Part shown: positions 1-11,696 of the stretch, piece after piece
How the letters are laid out: the number at the start of each line of letters is the position of its first letter
Position numbering within the stretch: position 1 is the stretch's first letter
DNA from: Lichtheimia corymbifera B2541
Taxonomy: Eukaryota; Mucoromycota; Mucoromycetes; Mucorales; Lichtheimiaceae
Direction of reading: 5' to 3'
DNA: 64,000 nt
Assembly: GCA_000697475.1 (NCBI GenBank)
Contig: JNEU01000824.1
Location: forward strand, 143,012 to 207,011
Notes under the pieces: generated by a model
Told to the model about the DNA's origin: nothing
The model's input: the letters and a program-made list of their open reading frames with translations, nothing else
Databases searched by the model: none
Program-made: the position numbers and the translations under genes

Positions 1-60
1 AAATGGGTATTCGTGTCACGCCAAGTTGGATACAAGCAACAGCTAGCCATCACGGAAAGC

Positions 61-1167
61 TTAATATCGTAAGCCGCTCGGACGGCATGATGTAAACGGA
101 TCACGGCGTTTGGGTAAATAGCTTCGTGGTCGCAAAGGGCCGACGATTTTTTGTGCTCGCATCATGTTAGCCTCGGCTACAATCATACGAAGATGATCAC
201 TATTGACCCGGATATCTCGTGCATGGTGATGATGCTTTAAGGGGTTCTGTCGTTTGTTTAGCTTCTTTTTCCCAGAGCTGGAACAAGGTGATGATTTGGT
301 ATTGGGCTTGATTGTTGCCGTGTCGTCGTTGTTGGATCGAACAGTGTCGTTCATATCGCCATCTATCGTGCATGATGACGATGGCAGTGATTGCGTTGAT
401 GGTATCGACGAGAGTTGGTTATCGTCTTCGTCATCTTCTTCGTCATCCAGTATCGGTGTCCAGTCAGTAGGACTCTTCCAAGCAAACCATCTCTCATCAT
501 CATCTGGTGAAGGTGCTTCGAATATCCGAAAGGTCTCCAATGGTACACCCTTGTTTTCCACGTCGTGGGTTTCTTCCTTCTCGGCACTAACTGTTGCAGT
601 TGACCTTTCTTGCACATAATGGTCGCACAAAAGATCTGAAAGGGCTAATGTGGTATTGGATGTGGTGGGTGGATTTGGTGATAATGTCGGTGATGAAGAC
701 AATGCAGCTGGAGCTGTATTTTCACTAATAGTCGATAGGCTACTGCTGGATGCACTGCTAGCTGAGGTGCTCAAGCTACCGCTAGATGATGAGCTGGTAC
801 TTAAACAGCTACATGCATCATCACTGCTTTCGCTGGTTGTACGAGAGATGGTAATGGGAACACTGACGTCAAGCGGCGTGGTGGGTGACGGGGATCGAGG
901 CATGAATCCAACAGGTGATGATGGTTCCTTATTGACATCGGCATACGATGATTCCGAGAAATGTGCAAGAACACGATTAAACAAAGATACAAGAAACGTT
1001 GAATCGCCTTCATTGGCATTTTCAAAATATGGATAAGGTGCCTGTTTCCGTGGTGATGGTGGTGATGACCATGCTCGTTTGTGCTGATGTTCTTGGCCCT
1101 TCTGCTTCTGTTTTTGTGAAGTGTCAATTATTATACATGTTGTTTTATCGCGTTTAAGCATCATCAT
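61..1167 (-). CDS. Hypothetical low-complexity protein
   Basis: I do not recognise this protein. It is a single open frame of 368 codons from the first ATG (three ATGs in a row at 1167-1159); the frame stays open upstream to about 1227 but without an ATG, so a 5' exon or a GTG-led extension cannot be excluded. The middle is rich in Ser/Thr/Pro and has an acidic run (DDEEDDEDD). The last ~60 residues are basic and ordered-looking, with a poly-His stretch, then HARDIRVNSDHLRMIVAEAN and a tail rich in Arg and Pro. That tail is the part most likely to be conserved. No signal peptide, membrane segment or catalytic motif is visible after the chosen start. Its length and sustained frame over a Ser-rich stretch favour a real gene, but repeats of TCA/GAT codons can also keep frames open. 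Confidence 0.55.
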   Translation of the reverse strand: MMMLKRDKTTCIIIDTSQKQKQKGQEHQHKRAWSSPPSPRKQAPYPYFENANEGDSTFLVSLFNRVLAHFSESSYADVNKEPSSPVGFMPRSPSPTTPLDVSVPITISRTTSESSDDACSCLSTSSSSSGSLSTSASSASSSSLSTISENTAPAALSSSPTLSPNPPTTSNTTLALSDLLCDHYVQERSTATVSAEKEETHDVENKGVPLETFRIFEAPSPDDDERWFAWKSPTDWTPILDDEEDDEDDNQLSSIPSTQSLPSSSCTIDGDMNDTVRSNNDDTATIKPNTKSSPCSSSGKKKLNKRQNPLKHHHHARDIRVNSDHLRMIVAEANMMRAQKIVGPLRPRSYLPKRRDPFTSCRPSGLRY

Positions 1168-2061
1168 TACACCGACGCACACAACCACTAATGCACTTTT
1201 TGGTCCCGCTCCACTCTCTTCTCTCACTCAAATAACATCTACATTTATTGTGCTTTGAAAGCAGCAGCAATACATTCATTCTAAAAGAATAATGCTAAAA
1301 CAACAGACGTCAATGCGCCCGTTGTCATTGCACGCCACCCATCGATAACCACACCAACCCAAAATATCCAAAAACACCCAAAACTTACTTTTCTGGAAGA
1401 ACGCCGTGTCGGGATCGTGCCGTATGGTACAGGTGCATGTGCAGTGATTTGTTTGGCACGATGACGATATACATCGCGAGTCAAACTCGCAGGGATGTCG
1501 AGGCTGCTGCTGTTGCTGCTGGTACTTTTTGTGCGTGGCATTGAAGGAGAATATGTAAAATGCAAGCGGGGATGAAAATGATAAGGAATAGAAAGAAAAA
1601 GGGTAAGACAAAGAGTGCAAATTGAAAGTTGAATGGATGCTTTTAAATAGGCAAGTTTGGTTTTCCTCTTTCGGAATAGCGATAAGGGTAAGGGGGGTGG
1701 ATGCGGGGATGGGGGTGAATCAAAAAGCGGTGATGGGAGGTCACGGGTTGCCTTTCATATACTTTCATCACACCGACAAAGACTTTTTACCTTTTCTTAT
1801 AAACAAAAGCACACCATTCAATGTTTATGCAAAGCTATATATTAGCCATAGATGGCTTTTCACACGCATGGCGCTCGTAAACATAAACAATATATATATA
1901 AAACACTTGTATGCGCCTCCTCTTGAATCCACGCCAGGGAGGAAAGGAGAATCAAAAGGATAGCCAATGTCAGGTTGCAGCGTGCGGAAAACTTTATTCA
2001 ATGTCCTGACAAATAGGGGTCTCCTTTTTTCACTCTTTATCTTGCGGCATACTCGTACGTG
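1168..2061. other. Intergenic, no gene seen
   Basis: This is the gap between two minus-strand genes. Short frames on both strands (longest 114 codons) overlap each other, and none shows a domain. The part around 1880-1910 is AT-rich (ATATATATATAAAA), which could be promoter or 3' UTR sequence; nothing firmer can be said. Confidence 0.5.
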
Positions 2062-3208
2062 CTAGCTGACAAGAATGTTGGTCGTCATCAATAACCCCAA
2101 CACCAAAAGGGATGCCGTTGCTGCCGTGTCTTTAGTAATGCGTGAGAACCGATTGCTAATACCATTACTACTACTACCATGCTTTGGATGCATACATAAG
2201 CTCTCAACTTGATTATGCTTCTTTTCCTGCTGTAGCGTAAGTACTGTTTCCGGTAAGCCAGTTGTATTCGAGATCCAATCGAGATGCTGGTCAATGTTGA
2301 CAAAGGCATTATAAACGGTCTTTCCATGGTCGGGTACAGGACACGTTCCCCTGCTTGGGTCTTGGTCATGGACATTGAAAATTCGACTGAGAACACCCGT
2401 CATCAACAATGCTCCACTTTTACTAGCTATCAGCAGCGGCCCTCCTATTTTGGATCATTGTCATCAGTATTAAATGGCGTTGCTGTACGCACTATGATGC
2501 AAAACATGGAAACAAAGGAAGCCATGCAGGGTTCATAATTAAGCTACCTGAGTCTCCATGGCAAAGCGCCGTGTTGTGTGAAAAGGTTGTAGTCATCCAT
2601 AGGCGATTGGTGGTATATCTTGGGTACGTCATGAACGCCATTTGAATGGTATCGGGTAATTGATTGTCATTTTCATAGCCCACCCCCACAAAACGAGCAT
2701 CGGTACCAGTGTCATCCATCGTGGAACCAATAGCAATGCAATGCTTCACAGGTAATGCAAGCTGCACGAGACCAAGGTCATATACGGAATTTTCCAAGGC
2801 CGATTTTTCACTCTTGGATTGCGTTGACGATGACGACGATGATGATGGAGCTTGGGCTTGTTCATTGGTGGAGTAGGTTACAAAATTCGGGTGGATGATG
2901 CTCTGCGTAATGCCAATCTTTTTACTTTTTTGTCGCCAATGCTTGTCATTGCATGGATCGCCGTTGTCATCATCATCAACCACATACACATGCTCAGCTG
3001 AAATTCCAGGCAGTAAACAATGTGCAGCCGTCAACACCCATGCTGGATCAGTGGATATCAATGAACCACCGCATATGATCTGGTCCCCAAAAACAACAAA
3101 GAAGGGGTATTCATTCCAATCACTTATGGCTGTGCCTTGGGAGATGGCCAATGCGTCTTTGACCAGGGACAAATATACAAGCTGCATCACTGTTGTTTTC
3201 AAGTGCAT
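2062..3208 (-). CDS. Secreted trypsin-like serine protease, possibly GPI-anchored
   Basis: S1 (chymotrypsin-fold) protease of 347 aa in two exons, 3208-2548 and 2444-2062; the 103-nt intron (GTAGCT...AAATAG) interrupts the GDSGGP motif after the first base of its first Gly codon following the Ser, and joining the exons restores GDSGGPLLIAS exactly. Residues 1-21 (MHLKTTVMQLVYLSLVKDALA) form a signal peptide. The catalytic triad is His in TAAHC, Asp in YDLGLVQL and Ser in CHGDSGG. A Ser-rich insert precedes the Asp. The mature start is AISQGTAIS rather than a clean IVGG, so activation by N-terminal cleavage is uncertain. The C-terminus ends in a short hydrophobic stretch (ASLLVLGLLMTTNILVS) with no cytoplasmic tail, as in GPI-anchor signals or a single tail anchor. 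It probably acts outside the cell or at the cell surface. Substrate is unknown. Confidence 0.85.
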
Positions 3209-3640
3209 GACAAAATTGAAATGGTAGATAACGCAGATCGCGGCTTTTGTGCGACATCCTTACAAACAATGCATGGCTGCTAATTATATATAAGCATATC
3301 TTCTAGGAGGACAATGATAACACGTGAGAATGAGCAACGATGATGTCGTTTATGCAATCGCAAGTGTTTGATCTTCCAAATCAGAGATAAATAAAGCAAC
3401 TGAAATGTGCCCCATAGCATTATGACTGATACAAAAGGATGGATTTGTGCTGATGTAGCCAATGTCATGTTCTCGCTCAACGTTATCATCCTTGGTGACT
3501 GCATGAAATATCATCGAAACTCTGTTTTTGAATGGTATAGCTGTCAAGCTGGAAAGATTACAAGAAAAGCTAAGTACATAATGAAAGTTGATAATCGTAG
3601 CAGTTTAATCGAAAATACAAAGTGATTAATTAGGTCACGT
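3209..3640. other. Intergenic, no gene seen
   Basis: This is upstream sequence of the protease and downstream sequence of the LKR/SDH gene (both on the minus strand). Only short overlapping frames of 65-74 codons occur, without recognisable motifs. It probably contains the protease promoter; no specific element could be identified. Confidence 0.5.
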
Positions 3641-6600
3641 CTAAGCTGCCCACAATCCACTACCAGTAGCATCAGAAAGTGGTCTACGATGTCCTTCAAT
3701 TGTTTGTTCAACGAAACGCACGCCTTGTTCTTCGAGCTGATCCAGAATAGGCAAGTATACGTCAGGAGCGATGGGTCTCAAGACACCACGATCGTGGATC
3801 TTATTGTCAAGAATAAGCTCAGTGGCCATTGCTGCTGGTAAGCCGACCGTTTTTGCCATAGCTGTCTCGCCGTTAGGAACACCATAATCGATCAATGTAG
3901 AAATGACAGTCTCCTATGATAGATTGCAAATAGTGATGTTAGCCCCGAAATACTCCCATATAGATCAATGATTATTGATTTACCGTTTTGTTGGTGACCC
4001 TATCTTCAATCACAAATTCGTGCTGCATGGCCGTCATATCTCGCTCGCCAGGTTTATAAGCCAATCTATTAGCGAGGATAATCGAGAACGCATCGAGCGA
4101 TGTGGGTGCCTTGTACATGCTGTCGGGAACACCTGAAGCGAATAGGAAGCGAATTGCATCAACGGTGCGATCAATCACCGGGTTGTCTTGATCGAGATGC
4201 AGCATGTGTGCCAATGCCTTCTTATCACCAGCTAGCACATCGTTCGCATGTTTACCCTAAAGTCATACTATATCAGTAAGCGAATACACGATTGGAATGC
4301 AATGATGCTTACCCAAGATGAAACAAGTGATGTGAAGTCCTCTTTCAAAGAAAGGAAACCAAGCTTTCTAAATGCATAAAGCAAATCAGAGTATCCCTGA
4401 AGTGATATACGATTTCTTTGTTAGTGCATAACCTATGTGAAAGCACGCACCCGTCATGCATACCTGATATCGCAAGGTACCACGGAACATCGTGTCCATG
4501 TCATTCAAGTTTCCTAGTCCATAGATATCGGTGTACTTGAGCGAATCTCGGTTGGCTAAGCCTTCAAAGGTGAATCCTTGGAATGGTGTGCGCACCGATG
4601 GGAAATGTTGCTTGAGCAAATCAACGCCAGCGATATTGTGTTGCTAATTTAACGATACCAGGTATATAAGTCTAAGAGGCTGTAGAAGAAATGGTATATT
4701 GGAAAGCTTATTTACCTTGCCGTCGGCCCAATAGACAGCGTCATTGCCACTGGCAGTGAGCACTCCACGAGGTGACCAACTGAACTTGTAACCCAATGGC
4801 ACATTGGATGCTTCAGGTGCTGGGAGACCACCACACCAGGACACAAACGAGCGCACCTTGAATTATGATGATTAGGTCACAAAAGAAAAGGGTGATGCAT
4901 GAATTGATTTACCTTTTTGCCATGTGCCTTTGCATAATCGATGATTTTCATTGCCGACATGTGATCGATACCAGGATCCAGCCCGACCTCGTTCATGATG
5001 GTGATTCCTGCACGCTTAGCACTAGACTATGCATTAACTTTCCGCTCTTCATTTGCTTGTTGTAATATACTTACTCGTCATCCAACTTTTCCATCTCTGG
5101 AGACACGTAGCTTGCTGTCACCATATGCTTGCGGTGGTCAATGCAGGTTTTGGCAACAGTGTCATGCAAAAATGCAGGTACCAAACTACGATATCCATGA
5201 GTAAACCATCCAAAAAGTATTCATACACATTGTCTATATACATACCTCACAACAACATCAGCTCCAGAAACAAGGTTTCCAAGTTTTTCCTTATCAGAGA
5301 TATCCAACTGCACGGCTTCCGTTTCACCACCTTCCTGGTTATTGGCTGCCTGGCATTGAGCAGCTAAGCTTTCAGCTTCGCTAAGGGCATTGCTAGCTAT
5401 TGATATTACATACATAATGAGCTAAAAAGTTAAAAGAAAGAATAAACGCATTACCAATGACAACGCGCACGTTGGATCGACGAAGTAAATGCTGGACTAA
5501 TGGACGAGCCACCATGCCCGATCCAAGTAGTAAGACGGTTTGCTTTTCCTTTTGCTGGGCGATATGGGAATTGAGAGAGGAGTGTTCACCGAGTAGCTTT
5601 CCATTGTCAGCGATAGTGGCATTGGCAAGGACCGATGGCAAGTTTTTGAAGTCGTTGGCGGAAGGATGGATCTGCATTGACAATGAGCGTGGGAAGAAAA
5701 TCACGTGATGTGGAATGAAGGGACTTACCAAATCCTTGATGAATGGATACAAGACCTGGCTGAAATGCTCACTGCTTTCGATTGGAAGTTCAGCAGGAAG
5801 GATGTCGATACCCATAACTTGAATGCCATCCTTTTCAACACTACAAATTATATGTCAATTAGCTTGATGCTATCACAATAAATTCAAGGCCAAGTCCTTA
5901 CTTTTGATGTTCAACATTCTTAATCGCATCGTAGTAGTAAAAGCCATCTTCAATATTGGTTGTACGAGACAAGCATTCAAATGCACCCTGTATTACGCTG
6001 TTAGATATGACCTATGAGAGTTTGGAGAGGATATACATACCCTTGGGTCACACACAATATCCACCAGCGACATCATTTTGCCCTTATCGATTGAACCTTG
6101 TTTTTGTAGTCGTTGGAATTGGGCAAGGTCCTCATTGCTCATGAGTCGTGGATAGCGCTGATCCCAATATGCTCCCGTGACAACCGAGTTGACATATGGT
6201 GCGATCTATTGAGGGCGATGCGTGGGAGAGAAAGGGGCGTGGGACACAATGACCGTGGGGATTAGTTTTCCAAATGTGGAATGCACTCGAGTATATCATG
6301 TACCTTTTCAGAGAAACACGACTCATAATTACTCGGGTTTGCCAAGTAATCGTGATGCGACGCTAAAGGTGCACCCGTCTTGTAACGAATATAGTCTTTT
6401 GTTTCCAGTTGCACACCATAAACCTTCTTTAATCGGGGATCTGCAGATTTGGTTAATACATTGGCTACTCATATCACTCAATGCTATACTTACTCTTATC
6501 CTTTACGAGCTTGGGCAAATCTTCAGCGGGCACAAACTCATGGGGAAGTTCCTTGAAAATCTCCAAGGCACCCTGAATGACGTAAGGAAATATAAGACTC

Positions 6601-7591
6601 ACACGCTTGCTATTCTATCAAAATGATCGCGCCACAACGCTGGTTGATGCCATACCTGAGCCACGTTTCCAGAACCAGTGAATCCAAACACGAGTGGACC
6701 AAAATCACTAGGAGTACCTTCCTCTTCTATCAGATTACCAGCTTTTCGTACTGCAAGTTTAGCTGATGCTACACTGCGGTAGCTATGAGCCATGGATAGA
6801 TACTATAGAAAATGCCAATGTGAATAAAACATGCTCAATCGTCTCCCATAAAACAGCCATTTACCATCAAAGGCATGTTATAACCAAGCCCAAGGAAGCG
6901 GTGTGCCATGCCGTGCAAACCATCCACCATGCCTGCATTTCCTGCAAAACGCCCAAATGCCACCAATCGCTTGCCAGACTCGGGATCCTTGATAAGCTCA
7001 TAATCGATCAAACGTATTTTCTGTTGCATCATAAAAGTAAATAAACAATCCTTCTTACGACATGAAATTTATATTTCACCTTATCCAGGATATCCTTGAG
7101 CATAGGCATGTTCTCCTTTTTGCCCTTGTGCGTATGTGAAAAGAAGACATAGGTCTTTCCAGGCAACAATTTGGATGTTGGCACTTCCTTGATTCCCAAA
7201 ATAACATCGGCAGGCGAGAGATCTTCAGTCAACGTAGCACCTGCCTTTGGTAAAAAGTGTTTTGTTTCAGCTATTGTAATGATATTACAATTACTGGATG
7301 TACCTTGACATAGGCATTGTCTGTAAAGATGCGCTTGGTACTCGGTTGAATATAGACTTGTGCTCCAGTTTGCTCAATAAGATCCTTAACAGCCTCTGGA
7401 GTCAAAGGTGATCTTCTTTCCCAACGGCTCTTGTCTTCGCGGCGGATACCAACGCTAAGAAAGCCCGTTCTTGAGACGTTATCACCTGAACGCCACACGT
7501 AAGAATTGGAGGAGATGGATCGATAACCAAGTTGTCGAGCAAGTGCATAAGACTGCCTTGCAGCTGGAAGTACACGGGTGAGACCAACCAT
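3641..7591 (-). CDS. AASS: Bifunctional lysine-ketoglutarate reductase / saccharopine dehydrogenase (AASS-type)
   Basis: This enzyme degrades lysine in mitochondria: the N-terminal LKR half condenses lysine with 2-oxoglutarate to saccharopine, and the C-terminal SDH half splits it to aminoadipic semialdehyde and glutamate. I read about 18 exons separated by 50-90 nt introns, giving roughly 930 aa. The start at 7591 gives a basic, Arg/Ser-rich presequence ([20 protein letters not shown]). LKR landmarks are [62 protein letters not shown] and [13 protein letters not shown]. The SDH half starts with the dinucleotide-binding loop [14 protein letters not shown] and contains [36 protein letters not shown] and [20 protein letters not shown]. 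The last exon is 3913-3641. The domain order LKR-SDH is the animal/plant arrangement; yeast biosynthesis uses separate Lys9 and Lys1 proteins. No frameshift or missing domain is seen. Individual splice sites in the middle were placed by family continuity only. Confidence 0.93.
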
Positions 7592-8535
7592 AAGGCTAAT
7601 ATATATGAAAGGAAAAGAAATACACAAACCTGCACGAAACAGCATCCAAATGTATAGTACTTGAGGTTGAGAGCGTGGGAAAGGAGGGGCATCATGCGAT
7701 CGGCGGAGGGATGTGGGGACGGTTTCACTACTGCGATTAGGATCCTTTCTTTCACCTTTCCATTCTGCCGTCATAGAATAACCAACCAGGCTCTAATATT
7801 ATCATGGCACCGATAACTGGTTTGGAGTAACACTCAAAATCAGGAATCTCACCATGACCAGTATCATGCATGTCAATGTTGGTTTGCATGAATTTTCGTA
7901 AAGCGCGTATATCCGAATAATTCAGTATGCTTGGTCCCATTGGCATGGATGAAATAAATCAACACAGCTTGCCAATCAAGGTTATGCTACCACGCCTCGA
8001 GAAAAAATAGCCCCTATTTTAACCATACCTGTTGCGTAGCAACCACCTTCTCTGCAACTGATGACCCCATTTCTCACAAGTGGACCCATTCTTCGATGAC
8101 AATACGCTTTTCAATACTCAAATAGCTGATGGGTTTATTGTGTCTTCATTCTAATTGTAATCCAATTCTTGCACGTGGGTATAGGAGAGCTGCATGACCG
8201 ATCAAATGGTTTACCACTACTAGTAGCATAGCGATGATGGATCAGCTATGATTCAAGCATACCCAAATCGCTTATTATCCACATACCAGTATTGGATTGA
8301 TAAGATATTGGTTGCATAGAGATACGTTAAAGCCCTTCGTTTCCAAGACAAGTGGTTGATCCAGTATGTAGGCATGGCATCCTCGGCGTAGTATCTTTCG
8401 CTGATGCTGGATCGTTTTGTGACGTAATGAAACTCCGGTAAGGCTGCCAGTGCTGCCAACGGGTTGTCGTGAAGGCCAAGACCACCGCATTTTTTACACT
8501 TATCCTTTTACCCCAACTCCAGCTTACCCCCCATT
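7592..8535. other. Divergent intergenic region with a possible decayed minus-strand ORF
   Basis: This is the region between the LKR/SDH start (-) and the Snf7 start (+), so both promoters should lie here. On the minus strand an open frame at about 8459-8253 starts MAALAALPEFHYVTKRSSIS and reads PTYWINHLSWKRRALTYLYA further on, which looks protein-like. Further downstream on the same strand, about 8120-8025, a frame reading SIEKRIVIEEWVHL then a TGA then EMGSSVAEKVVATQQ is also plausible coding sequence with a stop in it. Together they may be a decayed gene or a poorly resolved multi-exon gene. I could not name a family and do not call a CDS. Confidence 0.3.
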
Positions 8536-9471
8536 ATGAACTTGTTCGGAAAAGCCAAGTCCAAGACATCAGCCAAAGATGCAATCTACAAATTACGAGA
8601 AACGTTAGACATGCTCGAGAAACGACAGGCTTTCCTGGAGGCCAAGGCCAACAATGAACTTAAAACAGCCAAGGTCAATGCGACCAAAAATCGACGAGGC
8701 AAGTGCAATCCCAATACGCCCAGCTATGCCATGAAGCTAATCAAGGGTCTTGGACTCTTTATTTATTGTTGAAACAGTGGCACTACTAGCGTTGAAGAGG
8801 AAAAAAGCATATGAGACCAATATTGAAAAGATCAATGGTGCCCGTATGACGATCGAGACACAGATGATGGCTATCGAGAATGCTAATGTCAACCTGGAGA
8901 CGATGGGAGCCATGCGAGCTGGTGCCGAGGCAATGAAGAATATCCATGGATCAATGTATGTATTGCCTGCTGGGTGGGAGACAAGGAAAATGAGGGGTGC
9001 GGGAATCTTGGCTCTCCGATTTCCGATTAGGATTATGCCATGAAGCAAGCAAGCTCACACTTTCCATGATTGTTTATAGGGACATTAATAAGGTTGATAC
9101 AACGATGGATGATATCCGTGACCAAATGGATATTGCCAATGAAATCTCGGACGCTATCTCTAGACCGGTTGGCATGGGCGAGGAATTGGATGAGGATGAA
9201 CTACTCAATGAACTTGAGGAATTGGAACAAGAGGAATTGGATGCAAAGATGCTCGATACTCCTGCACCGGCTGTTATCACGCCAGATGTCCCTGTACACA
9301 AGCCATGTAAGTTATCAAAGAAAAGAGAAGAAAGAGAGAGAAAATATGATATGAATGGATGCATCACTAATCACGTGCTGCTTTTCTCATTTAGCCAAGG
9401 GTTCTGTATCAGAGGATGAAGAGGAGAAGGAGCTCAAGGCTTTACAAGCTAGTATGAGTATGGCCATGTAA
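8536..9471 (+). CDS. SNF7: ESCRT-III subunit Snf7/Vps32 (CHMP4)
   Basis: Core ESCRT-III filament subunit that polymerises on endosomal membranes to drive multivesicular body formation and membrane scission. Four exons (8536-8698, 8778-8955, 9080-9306, 9395-9471) join to exactly 214 aa, the usual size. The N-terminal helical hairpin reads MNLFGKAKSKTSAKDAIYKL and continues with ALKRKKAYETNIEKINGARM and ETMGAMRAGAEAMKNIHGSM. The C-terminal half is acidic (VGMGEELDEDELLNELEEL) with a Pro-rich linker and ends in EEEKELKALQASMSMAM, the terminal helix that recruits Vps4/Bro1 in the family. The first intron (8699-8777) has a GC donor, CGAG|GCAAGT; this is the only junction that yields the conserved NRRVALLALKRKK sequence. 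The next gene lies 138 bp downstream on the same strand. Confidence 0.95.
8699..8777 (+). other. GC-AG intron in SNF7
   Basis: The donor is AG|GCAAGT and the acceptor GAAACAG|TG. Using any nearby GT donor breaks the frame or the conserved VALLALKRKK block, so a GC donor is required. GCAAGT is the known strong context for GC donors. Confidence 0.85.
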
Positions 9472-9609
9472 AGTTAGCATTTCTTATTATATCACAAGGA
9501 TGAGGAGGGATTAAAGCACTGGATATATCACAACACAATACTATCATAATAGAAATGTACCATTGTTTCTACTCTATAGTTGCTAAATGACTCGATTGCA
9601 TGATAATTA

Positions 9610-11696
9610 ATGCAGGTTCTTCTTATGGATTTGAGCACAACTTACCCGACATGTGACACAGGCGATATGATTGTGCCTCAATCCCACTTTCAAAACGTCA
9701 CACCCTTCCTTTGTCCGATGCTACATCAACTCAAGTTGCCCAATGGGCCCAACACCATCACACTCACATACGATGGACTTGGTCTTCGTGTCGAAGGTGC
9801 TGTCGACGTTGAACAAAAAGGTAGGCTAACCTTCATTCGCAATAACAGTGGGTCCTTAGAAATGCTCATGTTTACGTTTCTCGTGCCAAGCAGGGAGCCG
9901 ACGTACACTGTCCGACCTGACTTTACTTCCTATCGCCAAGGTTAACGTCTTGAACGTTGTACTCGATTCGTCTCAACGTGTACTTCGTATCCATGCATTG
10001 GTGCCTCGCAAACAGGCTGTTCCTGACTCGCCCCTCGATCTTTGCATTTTCAGTTGTCCTGTTGACCAGTCAAAAGTTTCCGAAGCCCAGCATTTTATTC
10101 AATCTGTCATCGACCACGTCTATCAAGGTACTTTTAACCGGCTGTAATGAATGATGGGCACCATAACCAACGTATAATTCGATATAGATGCCAAGCATGA
10201 GAAACGACTTAAAGTGCTTATCAATCCATTTGGAGGTCAAGGCTTAGCCAGAAAGATATTCAGAGAAAAAGTGGCTCCTGTTTTCGAGAGTGCAAGATGC
10301 AAGGTGGATGTACAAGGTGAATAATCTTTAATTCTCGTATTAGCTCAGTCGATATCCTAACTCGTGTCATTATCGTATCTGGTAACACAAAGAAACCGAA
10401 TATCAGGGACATGCAGTTGAGATTGCCAAGGAACTCGATATCGATGCATATGACGCCATGGTCACAGTGAGCGGTGATGGTGTCATTCATGAAGTAATCA
10501 ATGGATTTTGTCAACGTCCCGATGCTCGTCTGGCTTTGAAGAAGGTTCCCATGGGCGTGATTCCTGGAGGCACTGGCAACGCTCTCAGTATTTGTATGCT
10601 TGGTGAAAAGTTAGGCTTTGATGCAGTACACACAGCTCGTCAAGTGATCAAAGGTATTATTACAACAACGATTTTTTTTAATTTGGCTACATTGGGTCTG
10701 ACATTATATGCGTAGGTACACCCATGGCCCTTGATCTTTGCTCAGTGACATACGATGATCACCGATACATGTCTTTCCTTTCTCACAACTATGGCATCAC
10801 ATCCTATGCTGATTTGGCGACTGAAAATCTTCGGTAAATTTACTTTTTGATTCACCCACTTGAATCACGTAACTTACCCATGTTGTCAGCTGGATGGGTG
10901 ATGCTCGCACAATCCTTGGTCTCCTACAACAGATTTTCACTGGACAGACCTACAGCGTTGAAGCAGCAATCCAAGTCGTTGAAGCAACCAAGGACAAGAT
11001 TAAAAGCAACTTTGCCAACGAGGATAAGGTGAACGCTACAACCGAACAAGGAGATGGTCCCATCCAAGATACGATCCCACCTCTTTCTGAACCTGTGCCA
11101 GATGATTGGACAACAATCAAGGGTGATATTTCACTTTTCTTGACTAGCAAGACGCCATGGCTTGCACGCGGCATGTTGAGCCATCCTTGCGCTGTCCCAA
11201 ACGATGGATTGCTGGATCTTTTGCTTGTTCGTGACAATCACAGTATGTTTGCAAAGCTCGACATGTTTGGCAAGGTGGAGTCAGGACATCATATTGATTC
11301 GGATGCGGTAAGTCTAATGATGATATCAACAAATATGGTTGCTGATTGACGCGTCTATAGGTTGAATACTACAAAGTTCGTGCCTTCCGTATCAAGCCCA
11401 TTCCCAAGCCCGGTAAAAAGGCATACGTAGCAATCGATGGTGAACATGCTCCAGCAAAGGAATTTCAAGTGGAAGTACATCCTGGTCTCGCTTATGCTCT
11501 GAGTTTGTATCCAAGCTATGAAAACACTCGTTCGTGGAGACCTTCAAATATGCAATCAACCTCAGATTCATCGTTCAAGAACAAGCTAAGAGCCTTCAAG
11601 AACAAGATTCACAACACAGTAGCCTATATCCTTTCCATCATACGCCATTATTTCGGCGGCATCGGACGTGTATTTCAAAGATCGAGCACACGATAA
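9610..11696 (+). CDS. LCB4: Sphingoid long-chain base kinase (sphingosine kinase family)
   Basis: Lipid kinase that phosphorylates sphingosine, dihydrosphingosine or phytosphingosine at C1 and so controls signalling and sphingolipid breakdown at membranes. Seven exons (9610-9820, 9894-10127, 10188-10316, 10393-10653, 10716-10833, 10890-11307, 11361-11696) give exactly 568 aa. The DAGK-type catalytic domain begins KRLKVLINPFGGQGLARKIF, followed by TVSGDGVIHEVINGF (nucleotide loop) and GVIPGGTGNALS (substrate region). The later conserved parts are WMGDARTILGLLQ, LARGMLSHPCAVPNDGLLDL and AIDGEHAP, the GE site near the end of the fold. An N-terminal ~170 residues precede the kinase domain, as in fungal Lcb4/Lcb5. 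A basic C-terminal tail follows. The second ATG at 9625 is an alternative start. The symbol is by family; Lcb4 and Lcb5 cannot be told apart here. Confidence 0.92.
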
